Shown here one piece after another: positions 5,823 to 5,905 of a stretch of DNA of 5,905 bases (position 1 is the first letter of the stretch; each line of letters begins with the position of its first letter). The DNA lies in the NCBI GenBank assembly GCA_002358875.1, contig DEPS01000141.1, positions 1 to 5,905 of the forward strand, read 5' to 3'. The notes beneath the pieces are model-generated. The model was given only the letters and a program-made list of their open reading frames with translations. It was not told the origin of the DNA and did no database searches. The position numbers and the translations under genes were made by a program. The DNA is from Lachnospiraceae bacterium UBA3386. GTDB lineage: Bacteria; Bacillota; Clostridia; Lachnospirales; Lachnospiraceae.

Positions 5823-5905
5823 CTGCATTTGGGATTATTTGCTGTCAGAACAGAATTTTACAAAACGGATAATATACGAAAAGTAGTATTATAAATAATA
5901 AGAAT
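5823..5905. other. AT-rich stretch upstream of hicA to the window edge
   Basis: No gene is visible. The last 50 bases are very AT-rich, with several TATAAT-like words (GATAAT, TATTAT, TATAAA), but none has a -35 partner at good spacing on either strand. A short inverted repeat CTGT-CAGA-ACAG lies at 5842-5853. Confidence 0.4.

Overview
The window reads as a piece of a Gram-positive, clostridial (probably Lachnospiraceae-like) chromosome. The evidence is the atpA-atpG-atpD-atpC gene order, strong AGGAGG-type Shine-Dalgarno (SD) sequences, a CIRCE-controlled hrcA directly downstream, and a HicAB pair of a type common in gut Firmicutes. The family assignment is inference. The atp genes and hrcA are GC-rich; the spacer before atpD and the right-hand 800 bases are clearly AT-richer.

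Bases 1-3393 hold the distal half of an F-type ATP synthase operon on the + strand: the 3' end of atpA (alpha), then complete atpG (gamma), atpD (beta) and atpC (epsilon), closed by a clear intrinsic terminator at 3366-3393. The gaps between genes are structured. Two consecutive hairpins precede atpG. An unusually long (198 nt), AT-rich leader precedes atpD and carries about eight degenerate copies of a 13-nt unit. The atpC SD overlaps the atpD stop codon.

Bases 3394-3765 have no credible gene. They contain an 81-nt element made of two 21-bp inverted arms, each with a 14-bp perfect palindrome, around an inner hairpin. A further GC-richer stretch of possible stems follows.

Bases 3766-5070 carry hrcA, the class I heat-shock repressor, with a sigma-A-type promoter, a consensus CIRCE operator in the leader and an SD that places the start at 3886. 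The protein has an extra C-terminal tail of roughly 45 residues. The partners grpE, dnaK and dnaJ do not follow directly.

Bases 5145-5905 carry a convergent, minus-strand hicA-hicB toxin-antitoxin operon. The two genes overlap by 8 nt, and the promoter spacer and -35 box are covered by a 22-bp imperfect palindrome that is a good candidate for its own operator. A 12-bp stem separates hicB and hrcA, and the hicB stop codon lies in its loop.

No wholly new system is evident. The best candidates for undescribed biology are the atpD leader repeats and the double-palindrome element upstream of hrcA.
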